Origin: Apodemus sylvaticus | Taxonomy: Eukaryota; Chordata; Mammalia; Rodentia; Muridae | Direction of reading: 5' to 3' | Length of the DNA: 64,000 bases | NCBI RefSeq assembly: GCF_947179515.1 | Contig: NC_067481.1 | Coordinates: 41,458,547 to 41,522,546 of the forward strand | Made by a program: the position numbers and the translations under genes | The notes under the pieces: model-generated | The model's database searches: none | What the model saw: the letters and a program-made list of their open reading frames with translations, nothing else | Told to the model about the DNA's origin: nothing | In this document: positions 11,449-20,914 of the stretch, in pieces | Numbering within the stretch: position 1 is the first letter of the stretch | Layout: every line of letters begins with the position of its first letter

Positions 11449-11600
11449 CATACGCTTTGACCTAAAAGTTCTAGCAAGCTGACCTCTTGCCCCTTCTGAC
11501 CTCTCTCCTTTCTGCCTTATTTTCTGACCTGGCTTCTTGCCAGTCCTCAGGTGGCTCTCCATATCACCTCTCAGGGCTTTTGTCACATCTATTGTGTCCT
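11340..11600 (+). mobile_element. L2 LINE fragment, split by a (CA)n
   Basis: The block 'cccaagcccttcaatgattt' before and the pyrimidine-rich 'ttctgacctggcttcttgcc' after the microsatellite fit the L2 3' region. The call is tentative because the sequence is strongly diverged. Confidence 0.4.
11405..11452. repeat. (CA)n microsatellite
   Basis: About 24 CA units with two interruptions near the right end (CG and TA). Confidence 0.95.
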
Positions 11601-11617
11601 CCTGTAACACGACCACT

Positions 11618-11806
11618 TTGGGTACTAAATGACCCTTTCACAAGGGGGGAACCACTGGAAAACACAGATATTTATGTTATGATTCCCAACAGTAGCAAAC
11701 TTACAATTACAAAGTGGCAACAAGCATAATTTTATGGTTGGAGGTCACCACAGTATGAGGAGCTGTACTAAAGGGTTGCACCATTAGGAAGGTTGAGAAC
11801 TACTGA
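11618..11806 (+). mobile_element. URR1 hAT-Charlie transposon, 5' truncated
   Basis: The left terminal repeat is missing; sequence starts near 'aatgaccctttcacaagg'. The interior ('cccaacagtagcaaactta', 'gcataattttatggttgg') and right terminal repeat ('aggaaggttgagaactactg') are present. Confidence 0.88.
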
Positions 11807-11967
11807 TTTAAGCCCTCACCACCATGAACACCCCTCTACACTTTATTGCTTTTTTTTGTGTCTGTCAGTTGTCAATGCCCACATATACTGTGTATGTGTA
11901 TGTGTGATATATAAGAAGAAAAGTGCAAATGTGTGTACATATGTATGGAAGCAAGAGGAAAGTTGTG

Positions 11968-12423
11968 GGTATTGCATTAATCAGGTGTCTAAAGAAATAG
12001 GACTGGTGGAATGAAAAACAGAAAGGCGCTCATGCAGACTGGTTTCCAGGCTATGGTCCAAGTAATCTGCAGTAGAGGTTTCACCCCCAGAAAGCCTGAG
12101 ACTCTGGTAGTGGTCAGCTCTCCAAAGATGGATGTCTCAGCAGTTCCAGTCAGGCCTTGGAGTCCTGGAGGATTCGTAAAGAGTTGTCAGTCTCCAGTCT
12201 ACATTGGGATCCAAAGATGTTAGTGCAGATACAGATGAAAGGATCTCTCAGGGCAGATGGTCTTGCCAGTGAGAATGAGAGAGAGCAAGCAAAAAGCAAC
12301 ACTTCCCTCTTCCAAATCCTTTTGTGTGGGCTGCCACTGGAAAAGCCCTCACAGGTGTGCCTAGCTGTGAGGTTTAGCTGATTCCAGGCTTAGTCGAGTT
12401 GACAACCAAGATTAACCATCACA
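11968..12423 (-). mobile_element. Solo LTR, ERVL type (MLT2-like), antisense
   Basis: On the plus strand it ends 'gttgacaaccaagattaacc' + 'atcaca', the reverse of the 'tgtgatggttaatcttggtt' start. It begins 'attgcattaatcaggtgtct' + 'aaagaaatagg', the reverse of the usual 'cctagagaaccctgattaatac' end. The 456-bp length and absence of adjoining viral sequence suggest a solo LTR. Confidence 0.6.
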
Positions 12424-12524
12424 GTTGTCATCCTGAGGATCCATCCACTTCCTTTAAGGCAGGGTCGCTCGTTGGCTTGGAGGGCACAAATTTGACTGGA
12501 TTGGCCATCAAGGCCCAGAGACCT

Positions 12525-12579
12525 TTCTATCTCTGTATATCTATACAATGGGATGTAGTAACTCAGCAACCAGAACAAA

Positions 12580-12615
<36 letters not shown>

Positions 12616-12895
12616 GAACCTCAGCTGTGTTAGGTGAAAGTAGCCAATACATTGTGACTTCACTTGCATGAACCTGGTGAAACACAGCACATCTGATGTC
12701 CCTGGGATGAAGCTGGGAGGTAGGATTTACTCTTAGCAAAGGCTCTTGTAATAATCAAAGCATTCAGATATTCGAACAGTAGACTGTGGGTGTGGGCCGT
12801 ACATGGTGGATTTATCTAAATTGTTGAATGTAATGCTTAAACACGTATGATGGGTGAATTTGTCATGTGGATCACACCTCAACCATGCCATTTAA
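12525..12895 (+). mobile_element. Ancient LINE-1 (L1M-like) 3' end, interrupted by (CA)n
   Basis: 'ctatacaatgggatgtagta' corresponds to the 'ccatacaatggaatattatt' block of old mammalian L1s. After the microsatellite come 'ttgaacctcagctgtgttag' + 'gtgaaagtagcca' and the terminal 'atgatgggtgaatttgtcat' + 'gtggatcacacctcaa'. These match 'tgaaccttgaaaacatt..aagtgaaagaagcca' and 'aagggtgaattttatggtatgtgaattatatctcaa'. Confidence 0.65.
12581..12612. repeat. (CA)n microsatellite
   Basis: Sixteen perfect CA units lying inside the old L1 3' end. Confidence 0.95.
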
Positions 12896-13189
12896 GAAGC
12901 ACCTGAATGGAAGCTCCTCATGGATTTTTCTTAGAGGTCCTGGAAAGGGGTGGTGGTGTACAGAGAGACTCTATAGGCCTCTGCTCCCTTCCTTCTGACT
13001 GCAAGGATGAACAAAAGGGGCCCCTCTGCTCCCAGAGTGGGTGCAGCTTACCTGACACCTCTGGCTATGGGTGAAGCCCTGTGATTCCTGGTAGGGAGAC
13101 CTGCCAGTGTCAGACCTACACTGAGCGTAGAGAGGAAATAGAGGGTGATATGGCGGGTGGCAGAAGATAGGCGGGCACCCAGCAAGAAA

Positions 13190-13675
13190 GATCTGGAGTC
13201 AGCTAAGGCTTCGGGGAGGCAGAAGGGCAGCCAAGGGAAGAAATGCAGGCTATGGAGAGCCTCGGGACTGCCGGAGGGAATGAGAAGGGCATTTTATAAA
13301 TACATCAGGGGAAGAGAGATACTTGAAAGCTGCCTGACCCATTAATAAATGAGAAGGGAAATAAAATTAATGATGATGATAAAAATGGCTGAGCCGCTGA
13401 AGTGCTTTGTAAAATTGGTCTTTAACAAGGAAAAGAAGAAAAAAAAATCCAAGGGATGGGTAATTGGAAATGGACAGGAGCCTTGTCTATAGAGCTGATG
13501 AAGGGTAGGGGTGAATTCTTAGAACAATTGGATCATGTCTGTGGGCTTCAAACCACCCTGGCCGGATATAGACCTTGGATCTGGAGAGAATTAGCTGATG
13601 AAGTTATTAAATCCTTGGCAGGTATTTTAATTATATGCATTTTGGGGGCAGGTTTGAAGGTAGCAAGGCCTTGAA
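13190..13675 (+). mobile_element. Ancient CR1/L3-type LINE, reverse-transcriptase region relic
   Basis: Translated in shifting plus frames, this stretch keeps blocks typical of the CR1/L3 clade. 13289-13312 reads AFYKYIRG (family pattern K-G-F-Y-x-Y-I-x). 13339-13389 reads LINEKGNKINDDDK (family pattern P-L-L/I-N-E-x-G-x-L-x-T-x-D), followed shortly by AEVL at 13393-13407. 13516-13533 reads FLEQLD, and 13585-13629 reads RELADEVIKSLAGIL (family pattern R-V-L-R-E-L-A-D-x-I-A-x-P-L-S-I-I). An in-frame TGA at 13390 and at least two frameshifts show it is not coding. The clade stopped moving in mammals long ago, so this degree of legibility in a rodent genome is unusual. Confidence 0.75.
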
Positions 13676-13685
13676 GATTCCTAAG

Positions 13686-13694
13686 ACACACACA

Positions 13695-13734
<40 letters not shown>

Positions 13735-13746
13735 TAGATAGAGAGT
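13686..13746. repeat. Compound (CA)n(GA)n microsatellite
   Basis: About 13 CA units pass into about 11 GA units and a short GATA run. Confidence 0.95.
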
Positions 13747-13814
13747 CCACAGTTGAACCTCAAAGACACACTAAATGAAAGTAGGCCATCTGTTACCTAT
13801 GTTGAGGTCCTGTG

Positions 13815-14045
13815 TAGGGCCTTGCGCCATGCTGGGTGCCTTACATATATGTGCTTCTAGCTTTTAGGAGACCCATCACAGCACTGTGCAGGGTTATGAT
13901 AGGCCATTTTACATGTAAGAACTTGGAGGGTCAGGGAGCTCATGTGTCTGCCTTAGTTACTCAACTTGCCAACTGGGGTAAGGGGAAGCAGGATTGGAAC
14001 CCATGCATTTCTGATTCCAACAAAGACTCTTTTGTATTAACCAGC
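13815..14045 (-). mobile_element. MIR SINE (antisense), long copy
   Basis: Blocks in order: 'ccatgctgggtgccttacat', 'ggccattttacatgtaagaa' + 'cttggaggg', 'ttagttactcaacttgcc', and 'gcaggattggaacccatgc' + 'atttctgattcc'. This is nearly the whole MIR core plus the tRNA-proximal part, on the minus strand. Confidence 0.7.
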
Positions 14046-14081
14046 TATATTGGCTAACTCTCAGTATCTGGTTTCAGGCTT

Positions 14082-14083
14082 CA

Positions 14084-14143
<60 letters not shown>
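14082..14143. repeat. (GA)n microsatellite
   Basis: About 30 GA units with one ACA interruption near the left end. Confidence 0.95.
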
Positions 14144-14145
<2 letters not shown>

Positions 14146-14901
14146 CCTACCTGCCAGCCACCTCCTTCTAGTCACACCTTGCCTCTGTCCAAAAGCATTG
14201 ATGTTTTTAATGGCACTGACTTGGGGTTTCAGAGTTTACACACTGAGGAGAAAAAGGTGGGTAGAGGTTGACCAGCTATGACACCCATTCCCAGCAGAAT
14301 GGGGACAGGAAAGAGCCACACGACGGAAGAGACATATGTCTGTCTCCAGCCCTGCCCCCAACCCTACCCTCAACTCCAGTGAGCAGGTGTCCACAGTCGA
14401 CCTTCCTTTGATCCTCGGCCTTAGCTCTGACCCTCAGCTTGCCCTCTGGGCTATCACTCAAGGGCTGACGTCATTTCCTGTTACTGCTGCTGGGCAGCTA
14501 ATGCAGGTGTTCCTGTTACTGGGTGAGGGTGAAGTGGGATAAAGTGTGTAGAACTGAGCAGTTCTGAGCCCATCCCACCCAGGGCCTCATCACTCTGGGG
14601 TCCTGTGCACAGTGTGATGGGAACCCACCTGTGGTCAGTCAAAACCCTGCTCCCAGCTCTGAGCACCCCACCTGCTCCCTTCTATGGCTCTGCTGTGTGA
14701 GGACCTGGCTTCCAGGCTTGCTTTGGTCAGCAATATATTAGCAATGCCACACAAACAGGGGCATGACTTGGGTTTATGTGGCCAAGCGCCCCTCTTGTTC
14801 CTTCCTCTTCGCTGTTTGTGATGCCCATGTCCTAGCCAGCCCACCGTCTAGGGTAGGGGATAGGAGCTTCAGAGAAGGTCCACCGGCCCCACCCTCTAAA
14901 G
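14144..14901. other. Unique sequence containing a CRE and a repeated 12-mer
   Basis: No transposon is recognised. At 14466-14473 there is a perfect palindromic CRE, TGACGTCA, directly followed by TTTCCTG. The 12-mer TTCCTGTTACTG occurs at 14475-14486 and again at 14510-14521. See the separate regulatory entry. Confidence 0.5.
14466..14521. promoter_or_regulatory. Candidate CREB/ATF site with adjacent duplicated 12-mer
   Basis: TGACGTCA is the full consensus cAMP-response element and contains a CpG, which is rare in this CpG-poor window. It is followed within 1 bp by a TTCC core resembling an ETS site, and the block TTCCTGTTACTG is repeated 35 bp on. No TATA box or CpG island is nearby, so an enhancer-type role is more likely than a promoter. 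Inference only. Confidence 0.3.
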
Positions 14902-15125
14902 CACTGGCTCTCAACCTCCCTAATGCTTCGACTCTAAGACAGTTCCTCGTGTCATGGTGACTCCCCAACCATAACATTATTTTTGTTGCTCCTTCATAGC
15001 TGTAATTTTGCTTCGGTTAAGAATCCTAATGTAGACATTCTGTTTTCTGGTGGTTTTAAGCAACCCCTGTGAAAGAATTATTTGATCCTCTCCCAGGGCT
15101 GTGACCCAAAGGTTGAGAACCACTG
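14902..15125 (-). mobile_element. URR1 hAT-Charlie transposon (antisense)
   Basis: Plus-strand ends are 'cactggctctcaacctccc' and 'aaaggttgagaaccactg', with the interior 'ccccaaccataacattattt', 'catagctgtaattttgctt' and 'ttttctggtggttttaagc'. Flanking 8-mers CTCTAAAG and CTTTAGTG agree at 5 of 8 positions and both resemble the NTCTAGAN hAT target, consistent with a decayed target duplication. Confidence 0.92.
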
Positions 15126-15265
15126 CTTTAGTGGGGCAAACAGGGCTCCTTAGCTACTGTGGCCCAGTCAGCTTGGTTGAATACACCCTAGATACCAAAC
15201 ACTCATTGGTACATACCACTGGGGATTTGTGGTGATTTGCAATGTGTCAATAGCCAACTGATAAA

Positions 15266-15401
15266 CAGTCATGCACATAGTGTGCCCTCATAGCTCCCAC
15301 AGTCATGCACATAGTGTGCCCTCACAGCTCCCACAGTCATGCACATAGTGTGCCCTCATAGCTCCCACAGTCATGCACATAGTGTGCCCTCACAGCTCCC
15401 C
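15266..15401. repeat. 34-bp minisatellite, four copies with alternating variants
   Basis: Copies at 15266-15299, 15300-15333, 15334-15367 and 15368-15401 share cagtcatgcacatagtgtgc + cctca(t/c)agctccca. Copies 1 and 3 carry T and copies 2 and 4 carry C at the variable site, so the array is two copies of a 68-bp dimer. The only other change is the last base of copy 4. Confidence 0.97.
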
Positions 15402-16259
15402 AGCAAAACCTCTTTTCACTTCAAGTGTATTAAGTGGGAAACAAATGAGCATCCCTTTCTGTGTCAAGCAGGATACACACAGAAGTTTGGATTTCTGTCT
15501 TCCAGGAGCTTTGCAGGGGGAGATAGGGAAGCAAACATGGTTGGAAACAAGGAAGTTGCTGAGGAGGAACAGTCCCCTGAGGCAGGCCTTGGAGGAGGGA
15601 GCAACAGCCAGGACAGGAAGTATAGCCTGGATGGCCCTGGGAGCACAGGCCTTGTGTTTAGAGGCAAAGCCCAGGTCTAGCCTTGACATTTCGAAAGCCC
15701 CTAACCAAATGTTTGTTTGTTTGTTGCTTGCTTGTTTGTTTAAAAGGCACTGGCCAGGCATTTGATGAACGGGGACACTCCATTAAATGGAAAAGTGGCC
15801 TAAGATGTGATAACACTCAAAGAAACCAAAGGAATAAAAGACTCCCCATGTTACTGCCGATGCAATAAACAGCTTAATCCAGGCCCACCAAGGCGCAAAG
15901 GTAATTACACACCCACACCTGCTCCTGAAGTCAGGCCAGGTCCAGAGCGCGGCCCCAGCCAAGCTGGTAGGATGCAGAGAGGAAGGAGCTTCAGTTTGGG
16001 TCCCCCTGCCTGGCACAACCCTCACTCCACTGTCCCTGCCACCTCCTGAGATTCAAACCTCCTGGCTTCTATTCTCTGGCTCTTCTGATTGCTGCTGACT
16101 TTCTGCAGGGGTTGTGGGTTGTGGTTGGTGGAGGTGAGGGGGAAAGGTGGTATTGGGACCTTAGGTGGGCAACATGGCTGTCTCTCAAGGCTTGCTCCAT
16201 GCCTCACCTCCCCACCCCCTGCCACTTCCCCTTCTAGGAGTGAGGAGCCTAGCCCCAGT
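15402..16259. other. Unique sequence; short (TTTG)n; conserved-looking block
   Basis: 15709-15741 is an imperfect TTTG/CTTG run. 15790-15960 is free of recognised repeats, includes AATAAA and TAATTAC words and a small CpG group ('gagcgcggcccc', 15947-15958), and could be constrained, but nothing here proves it. Confidence 0.4.
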
Positions 16260-16261
16260 GT

Positions 16262-16400
16262 GTGATTTCAGAGTTAATCTGTCTGCACTAATTAAATATT
16301 GATGGCTGTTAAATATTCATGGGGCGTTTTAGCTGGCAGGTTTGATGTCTCCAGGCTCTGCTGCTGCTGGCCCCACAGCTCTGAGGATGGAATCTTTTTG
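16262..16400. promoter_or_regulatory. Candidate conserved noncoding element with paired AT-rich motifs
   Basis: TTAAATATTGATGG (16292-16305) is followed 17 bp on by TTAAATATTCATGG (16309-16322), a 13/14 match. Immediately upstream is CTAATTAAATA, a homeodomain-type site. The block lacks any transposon signature and is more AT-rich than its surroundings. A developmental enhancer is a plausible reading. The sequence alone cannot show conservation. Confidence 0.35.
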
Positions 16401-16914
16401 GCTGGTCACTCTGTGTGCCCCCCCTTCACCCACTGTTGCTGGACACAGCTTGGACCTCCCTTCTTATATGCTCTGGTTTGGTCCCCAGACACCAGGGTCC
16501 GATTCCCTGCATGTCTTGGGTAGTCACTACTGAAGCCTTGGGAGAGGTGTCTTCAGCTTCGGTTGTAGGGTGGCTGGGAATGGACACAGAGTGGACTGTG
16601 TAGACTGGAGTGTGAGAGGCTCAGAGGCTGAGGAGAAAGAGAGGGATTCTCTCCAATGAGAGTCCGTTCTCTGTAAGGGACTGGAAATGTTGGGAGATTA
16701 TGCCAGACACAGCTCCATGCTCAAGGTGTCGATCCTGGGGAACAGCCATTGAGAGGGCTGCGGTACACCCTGACGGAGAGCCCAGGACACCTTCCCAGAG
16801 CACAGTTTCAGGCAAGCTTCTGAGCTGTGCCAGTAGAAGGCACCTTGCAGAGAAGACCTCTGTGGAGGGAACTTCATGCGTGAGCACCTGGACTTGAGGG
16901 GCAGGTGGCTCAGT
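16401..16914. other. No feature recognised
   Basis: Open frames of up to 103 codons overlap on both strands around 16700-17000 without family resemblance or splice signals. Confidence 0.45.
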
Positions 16915-17045
16915 GATCTGGCATTATCGCTATTCTGTTTCCAGCTCTGAAACAAAGTTACAGAGGCTTTGAGAGAATGGTCTGTAGTCTCACTGGACTT
17001 GAAGCTCAAAGCTGGGATTCAAGCCTCACTTTTGGGTGCAGAGTT
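16915..17045 (-). mobile_element. MIR SINE (antisense)
   Basis: Blocks in order: 'cattatcgctattctgtttc', 'agttacagaggctttgagag', then 'gaagctcaaagctgggattc' + 'aagcctc'. This parallels 'attattatccccattttacag..gaggttaagt..gtggcagagctgggattcgaaccc'. Confidence 0.6.
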
Positions 17046-17424
17046 TGCCCTCTCACAAATAACAGGGCCAGCAAATACCTTTTTCTAGTTGCATTTTTTT
17101 CTCCAATAAGGAATTTGTGATTCTGTTGTCTGGTTTGAACGGCAGAGGCTGCTCCTTGGAGAGGATGCTTGCCCGTTGGTCCTATCATGCAGTTCTCCTT
17201 AGTTGACTCTGCTCAGAAGTTGCTGTTACTCCTTCCTCTTTCCACAACCATTTAGCAAACATCATGCATGATGCTCTAGGGCTGCAGAATCAAAGGAGAC
17301 TAAGCCCTCACCCATTCTCTGGAGGCTACCACTGGGGAATTAAGAAAAGTGATGAATGAGAAGGAAAAATATGCCCACCCTTCTACCACCTTTATAGAGT
17401 GTTATATATATCTATACAAATCTA

Positions 17425-17600
17425 CATGATCACCAATCCATATAGCCACCCATCCATCCATCTGTTCACCCATATGTCTATATACATCTAATCACCTACC
17501 ATTCATGTATTATCTATCCATTTATCCATTTGTTTGTTGCTAAATCCATTCATCCTTCAATCTTTGCATCCTTTTTCCCACCCACCCATTAATCTTGATA
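17425..17600. repeat. Degenerate (ATCC)n/(ATCT)n repeat
   Basis: Many CCATCCAT, CCATTTAT and TATCTATC words with frequent mutations, forming an old tetranucleotide array. Confidence 0.75.
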
Positions 17601-17619
17601 TAACTGCTATGGGGCGGGG

Positions 17620-17800
17620 AGTGTGAAGCCAAGTAAGATGGAAGACAGACAGCTCAGGAAGGGCCTTGCTGGATGGGCTCTCGTGCGTTTGGACTTTGAG
17701 ATTCAGGAAGTGGGTGTGCGGAATGGGGAGAGGTAAAGGGGGTACAGGGTATTGAGAAAAGAGGGAAAGGTATTCAGGTGGATGAGGTGCTCAGCCGTGG
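17620..17800 (-). mobile_element. Ancient mammalian interspersed repeat (L2-like, antisense)
   Basis: 'gaagggccttgctggatggg' + 'ctctcgtgcgtttggacttt' resembles the common old repeat block 'agggccttgtaggccatggtaaggagtttggacttt'. The family is not certain. Confidence 0.35.
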
Positions 17801-17939
17801 AATAAGTACTTGGCCTGATTGGAGTTGAAGGGGACAGAGTAGATGAGGCTGGGGTTTCTGGAGAAGACATGAGGGAGCAGTGGTAGAGGTGGCTCATAGA
17901 GCCCTGTGCTCTTACAAGATCTGTGGCTTTTGTAGAGAA

Positions 17940-17950
17940 AAGATGGCGGC
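17940..17950 (+). promoter_or_regulatory. Perfect YY1 consensus site
   Basis: AAGATGGCGGC is the full-length YY1 consensus with its internal CpG intact, in CpG-poor surroundings. YY1 sites of this kind occur in promoters, in L1 5' UTRs and at enhancer-promoter contacts. No L1 5' UTR or promoter sequence surrounds this one. Confidence 0.35.
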
Positions 17951-18152
17951 CCTGGGTGGCTTCTGGAATAGAGAGATGGCAAGACCTGAGTCGTCATTGT
18001 TTAACAGTATTACCCAGGATGTGGTGAGAATGGACCAAAGAACAGCGTGGAATCCTAGAGTCAGGCAGAACTTGGGCCCTGGCATTGACTGAGTCCTCCC
18101 AGGCCTTGGCTCTGCCAGGAGCCTGCATGGTGCTTTTGGCAGGCCTTGTCTT

Positions 18153-18163
18153 CCCTCTAGTGG
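18153..18163 (-). promoter_or_regulatory. CTCF-like core motif
   Basis: Reverse complement CCACTAGAGGG matches the CTCF core CCASYAGRGGGC except for the final base, which is A. Unsupported by anything beyond the motif. Confidence 0.25.
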
Positions 18164-19170
18164 TTGTAATTAGGAATGCACCTAGTGAAGTGTTTTCAGA
18201 TTTATTAATACCATTCTGTGGATCTACCCAGTGGATAGTTTTCTCTACTGTGTGCTAGGTACTGACAAGCTCAGAAAATAATTAAACACCTTCTCAAAAT
18301 CCAATGCCTAGTAGAAGGAAAGACCTCCCAATACAACTTTAAGGCATTGGTCCTCAGTTGGTGTGGTCTGTGGGATGCCAGGAGATTTCAGCTGTTAACT
18401 GTGAGGTGGGGATGGACTAGCTACCTACATGTAGTGCATAGAATCCTGAATACACCAGGGAATCTCCTGTGGCATAGAGCATCTCCAAGCCTCAATGTAC
18501 CCTCTGGTCCCAGATATGAGTGAGTATGGAGGTTGAGGAGACCTACTCTAGGACTCTGTATCAGGTGCTATAGCAGAAGCGATGAGGAAAACATTGGATT
18601 GTACAGGTGGAGTTACTTAGAGTGACTCATTCCTTCCCAGGGCTGTGGGTCTCAACCCACAGGGAGAAAAGGGATTTTCCAGATGGAGAAGGAACAGATG
18701 TAGCCAAGGAAGCCGGCTTGGCTGGCTGACCATGGCCTCCCAGGATGTCTGCATAGGTGTGCCTGAGGCAGTTCAGTGTACACACAGTGCCTCTGGAATG
18801 ATTCTCTGAATCTTTGTAATATACCCTGGTCAGGGTAACAGTCCAGGGCTTTTCTAGACAAGTCCAGCAGTTCAGTGTGGCTGGGATGAGGGGCTGTGCA
18901 GCCGGTGGTAAGGGCAGAGTGTGGCTGGGTGTCAGCTTGGGGACATTAGGGTTCACTGGCAGTTGTCATCAGGGGATGGCAGCACTTTCTGAGTCGGGGT
19001 GTCTCTTCCTGCAGTCTCCTTAGCAATGCAGACTTGGGTCAAGGTAGAAGAAGATCAGGGCTCCAGACGGTGAAGAGATACGAATTTTCCCTATCCAGGC
19101 CAAGAGCCCTGAGAGGTGATTTGTCTCTCTCAATCTTGCATAGGCCTTTCTATAGGCAGAATGAGTAACT

Positions 19171-19253
<83 letters not shown>
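19171..19253. repeat. Compound (TG)n(GA)n microsatellite
   Basis: About 17 TG units followed by about 23 GA units without interruption. Confidence 0.97.
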
Positions 19254-19256
<3 letters not shown>

Positions 19257-19984
19257 GGGAGGGTTAGGGAAACTGGGGTTCAGCTTGAACCTGGTCATGG
19301 GTCTGCTGCCTCCACTCACCACCCTGGCTCTGGTTTCTGTTTGTGTCCCAAAAACACATGGGGCAGGTTGTCTCGAAGGGACTTCCCAGCCTTACCTCCA
19401 TTCTTGATCTGCTCCGAGAAGTGACCCATGTCTCCAGGGAGCAGCTAGTGGGGACTGCTTCTAGGACAAAGCTTATTGACCCTCTTGTAGAAGACAGCCC
19501 TTAGCACATGAATCGTTCAGACCAGAGACCCCTCCTGAACATCACTACTGGGATCTGTGACAGCCTCAGAAAGCTATTATCTGAGCCCCCTGCTTGCCAG
19601 GCTGAGTTTCTGGAAAGCAGGAAGCAGTCTGTGTGTAGAGACAGCAGAAAGGGCAGGGCCCAGAGCCATCAGGGAGCGGCTGTCCTGCTATTTACAGATG
19701 GCTTAACCAAGTGGGCAGAGATGACAGCAGATGGGATGAGACAAGACACAGAGGAGGGGGCTCTAGCAAGGCAGCCTCCCAGCTGAGTGTAGCGATTCTT
19801 AGCTTCAGAAGCGGGTCTCCACGGGCAGGGAAGAGGGCCTTCGCAACAGTGGATTTGAGGACGGAGCAGTAGACTCATTTGGCAAGGAGGAACTGTGTAG
19901 CAGGGTAGACACCGTGTGCTGACACCTGTTACAGCCAGCGGCCTAGGCATCTCTTCTGATAACTTGTCTTCCTCTCAGCAGGTA
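19254..19984. other. No feature recognised
   Basis: Open frames of 92-93 codons on both strands at 19508-19950 overlap each other and have no recognisable domain. Confidence 0.45.
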
Positions 19985-20145
19985 CAGATACAAAGCTACA
20001 CACCACATATGCACAGGAACCACATTACATACCACACACATGTGCACACACACAAGGCACACTCTGCACACTACGCACACCTCACACCATATACACACAC
20101 CCCTACCACACCCTCAAACCACCTAAACATACACACAAACCATGG
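19985..20145. repeat. CA-rich degenerate repeat
   Basis: Short CACA, CACAT and ACACC runs separated by unique bases. It lies about 170 bp upstream of a B4 SINE. Confidence 0.6.
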
Positions 20146-20309
20146 CACACTTATTCAGAGATACAAATGTTTCAAACTACTGCTGCAGGGAATATCTGGG
20201 AGCAGATTTGATTGCCTGGTCAAGGTTTCCTGTCTTTTCCTGGACAGAAGGGAGTTGTACCATATCATCTGTCTCTTATTTCAGAAATTTGCCCAGTGTG
20301 TCTCTTTCC

Positions 20310-20620
20310 CCTTCTACCACCAGCAAAGCAATGAACACCATTGCTTTATAAGCATAGTACTCAGCTTGCCTCCAAGCATTAGAACCTGAATTAGATCCCA
20401 GCACCCAAGTAAAGAAAAACATGCTGGCTATGGTTGATTCACTTACAATCTCTGCACCAGGAAGACAGAGGCAGGAAGTGTTGGCCAGTCCATCCAGCTT
20501 AATTGGCAAACTACAGATCAGTGGAAGACCCTGATGACTCAAAGATGGTTCTTGCATAGAGGTACCCAAGGTTATCCTCTGACCTCTTCCTATGCATGAG
20601 CACATGCATACCCACAACCG
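20310..20620 (+). mobile_element. B4 SINE (sense)
   Basis: In order: tRNA-like head ('ttagaacctgaattagatcc' + 'cagcaccca'), B1-like body ('gctggctatggttgattcac', 'caggaagacagaggcagg', 'ggccagtccatccagcttaa'), and the B4 3' domain ('acccaaggttatcctctgac'), passing into a CA-rich tail. Confidence 0.75.
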
Positions 20621-20859
20621 TACACATGCTGTACATACACACAAACCACACTGCCTGCCACACACAATCCATGCTACCCACCACACACATACACAAAACA
20701 CACATCACACACACACACACACCTCACACCACATATACCACACACATGAACACATATACAAAATACACTGCACATAAAACACACCACATCCCCCATACAT
20801 TCACACCTTCACACCATACCTATAGACATCCCATACCTCCATACACCCCCCCCCACACA

Positions 20860-20914
<55 letters not shown>
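20621..20914. repeat. CA-rich tail passing into (CA)n(GA)n
   Basis: Irregular ACACA and CCACA words continue from the B4 3' end to 20845. From 20846 there is a poly-C patch, a perfect (CA)n to about 20877 and a (GA)n to 20914. Confidence 0.85.

Larger units (their letters stand above)
17801..19170. other. Unique sequence with a YY1 site, a CTCF-like motif and a short hairpin
   Basis: AAGATGGCGGC (17940-17950) is a perfect YY1 site. CCCTCTAGTGG (18153-18163) is CTCF-like on the minus strand. At 18643-18662 CTGTGGGT and ACCCACAG form an 8-bp perfect hairpin with loop CTCA. No repeat family is recognised. Confidence 0.45.

Noticed and set aside
15266..15401. 34-bp repeats considered as a CRISPR array
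   Set aside because: Units are head to tail with no spacers, and the genome is mammalian. It is a minisatellite.
18643..18662. 8-bp perfect hairpin CTGTGGGT-CTCA-ACCCACAG
   Set aside because: Short palindromes of this size are expected several times in 64 kb. Resemblance to the URR1 end is limited to a few bases.
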